64,000 nt of DNA from Diatrype stigma (Eukaryota; Ascomycota; Sordariomycetes; Xylariales; Diatrypaceae). The notes under the pieces are model-generated. The model did no database searches, was not told the DNA's origin, and was given only the letters and a program-made list of their open reading frames with translations. The position numbers were made by a program, and so were the translations under genes. Positions 62,499 to 64,000 of this stretch are shown here, piece by piece (positions within the stretch are counted from its first letter, which is position 1; each line of letters opens with the position of its first letter). The stretch is from positions 603,082-667,081 of the forward strand of contig JAKJXP020000012.1 in assembly GCA_022225965.2 (NCBI GenBank), given 5' to 3'.

Positions 62499-63649
62499 GG
62501 TAACGAACGTACTTCTAGATAAGTGCTGCAAATGAGTGTCTGCTCCAGTTTATAGGAGTATTTAGGGCGCCAGTAAGAGGCTCAAGACCCGCGCTTGTAT
62601 GTTTATCAACACTCCAAGATCAACGGGATCAACGATGGAGAATAACGGTCGTCGATTAGCGATCTCGATAAAGTTCGTCGATTCTTGCGCACAGAAAGCA
62701 AAGGGATCCGGTCTCTTGGGCCTGGCGATCGATCTCGAAAGATTGTTTGGTCAAAAGAGCGTGAGGGTTGGAATACACCAACCAAAAAAGAGCGGAAAGG
62801 GGAGATATTTCCCCAGGATCGCAAGAGCCACGATGATAACGAACGACGACGAAATCAATAAGGCGCGAAAGAGAATGAAAACCACCTGGTGCCCGGTGAG
62901 GTGAAAGAGACAACCTGCGAATCTAATCTACCAGCACCAAAACCAGAGCCGGACAACCATTTGAGGGTCTTCGGTTCTTAGTTGTTAGAACCTAGTACAT
63001 AATAGTAGAGTAGGAGTCCACGAAGCACAAGGAGACAACCCACACTCGGTGGGTGACTCGCTAACGACCAGGCAAGGTTGTCAAAGTAGGTAGTGGTCCT
63101 AGTGTGTCCCAATGGGACATTGCCGGTTCTGGGAGATGCCCCGAAGTTCCCAACTGCCAGCACTCCCAGTCCCAGCACTCCCAGCAGTAGCAGCAGCAGC
63201 AGCAGCCAGGAATCCCAGCGACGTGCCGACGTGCTGCATCGCGACTGGGGCCGCCGTGCCCATTGGGCGATAGTCTGGAATTGAGAACCGTGGGCGTGGG
63301 CCAATGGGAGGCGGCCAGGAAATGAGACTTGGGACAAGCCGTGCAAGCAACGAAATTACGCCCGGTCCGCCAAGACCCCCCAGGATTTGCAGATAAAAAG
63401 AAAAATGTCTAAAAGACACATCCATGGATGTTTAACTATAACCCGCCCCTTGCGCCCTTGACGGCTGTAGTATCTGCTGTAGCCTATAGGCGCCTCTGCT
63501 GTAGACTAGCCTGCTGCAGGTACTAAGAACGCTAATCTGCACGGGCGCTCTACGGATCTGTTCCCGCCCCTCCTCTCCCCCCCCCCTGGACCCTACTCGT
63601 CAGGGCTCTAATCGCCTCCTGACCCACATTTTGCCCGCTTCGCGGATGT
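62499..63649. other. Spacer upstream of the SUN gene
   Basis: About 1.15 kb. A CCCAGCACTCCCAG and AGCAGC low-complexity patch is at 63160-63210. The stretch 63420-63650 contains CTGTAG and GGACTAG words. Minus-strand frames at 62978-63425 are Leu/Gly-rich without motifs. No gene called. Confidence 0.4.
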
Positions 63650-63883
63650 AGTCAGGGACTAGCTAAACGTATTGCAAAAGTAAAACGTATTATAAATCGC
63701 TACATATCATTTGTATGCGTTTCCTACCTAAAATCGATGTAGCGTCGCGTATTGCAATTCCTCGTTTTAATGCATAAAATATTTTCAACTATTATTTCAT
63801 TATTACGCCTATGCAAAACAGGAATTTTAGGGAGTTCTCGCATTACCTGCGCTTTATAAGGAGTATTAATTATATGTGCTAAT
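63650..63883. other. AT-rich stretch leading into the terminal tandem repeat
   Basis: Composition changes sharply to A+T-rich (AAACGTATTATAAATCG, AAAATATTTTCAACTATT) with CG words retained. It may be the end of a decayed retroelement or another RIP-affected block, continuing past the window. Confidence 0.5.
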
Positions 63884-64000
63884 TGTAGGTGCTGTAGGTG
63901 CTGTAGGTGCTGTAGGTGCTGTAGGTGCTGTAGGTGCTGTAGGTGCTGTAGGTGCTGTAGGTGCTGTAGGTGCTGTAGGTGCTGTAGGTGCTGTAGGTGC
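63884..64000. repeat. Perfect 9-bp tandem repeat, 13 copies, running off the window
   Basis: The unit TGTAGGTGC is repeated 13 times without error over 117 bases up to the last base. The true length is unknown because the window ends inside it. Short perfect repeats like this occur at the tails of some LINE-type elements and as simple minisatellites. Confidence 0.97.

Noticed and set aside
62978..63425. Overlapping minus-strand frames of 108 and 122 codons
   Set aside because: Leu/Gly/Ser-rich translation of a CAGCAG/CCCAGCACT low-complexity patch, with no motif or splice support.

Overview
The window is nuclear DNA of a filamentous ascomycete (Pezizomycotina, most likely Sordariomycetes). 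Most genes carry short introns of about 40-200 bases with fungal GT...AG signals. Single-copy eukaryotic genes (kinesin-1, RAD6, SPT3, PPM1, CSN12-like, phosphoglucomutase) sit among typical secreted fungal enzymes. Exons are GC-rich, spacers are long and AT-richer, and one block of about 1.75 kb looks like DNA hit by repeat-induced point mutation (RIP). I cannot name the species. There are 23 protein genes I trust (one cut by the left edge), one likely gene remnant and one tRNA. Splice sites were read by eye, checking reading phase and family motifs. Layout from left to right. 1-12 kb: the end of a GH128-type glycoside hydrolase, an FAD monooxygenase, an unrecognised 406-residue membrane-associated protein, a decayed gene, a CCAAGCT-rich degenerate repeat tract, a small secreted single-span protein, a small mitochondrial-looking protein and a seven-helix rhodopsin-type membrane protein. 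12-27 kb: a berberine-bridge-type FAD oxidase, a DUF7053-like protein, a small basic nuclear-looking protein, a secreted SurE nucleotidase, a PL20-type polysaccharide lyase and a 55-residue conserved-looking protein, separated by wide spacers. 28-37 kb: phosphoglucomutase, then oligoribonuclease divergent from SPT3, SPT3 convergent with PPM1, and a secreted SGNH esterase. 38-45 kb: a multi-exon GMC oxidoreductase with one GC-AG intron and one unresolved junction, a tRNA-Lys(CTT), a near-perfect hairpin and a multi-span membrane protein. 45-56 kb: kinesin-1, a 587-bp element with perfect 80-bp terminal inverted repeats and TA target duplications, RAD6, the RIP-like island and an acetyl-CoA acetyltransferase. 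56-64 kb: CSN12-like protein, a SUN-family (GH132) wall protein with GPI signal, and an AT-rich tail ending in 13 perfect 9-bp repeats that run off the window. The genes do not form one pathway. Several secreted enzymes (GH128, PL20, SGNH esterase, GMC, BBE, SUN) fit a plant-debris or cell-wall lifestyle, but they are scattered and I see no biosynthetic gene cluster. I found no convincing new multi-gene system. The best leads are the unknown protein at 3145-4399, the inverted-repeat element at 48849-49439, the RIP-like island, the odd GMC gene structure and the repeat at the right edge.
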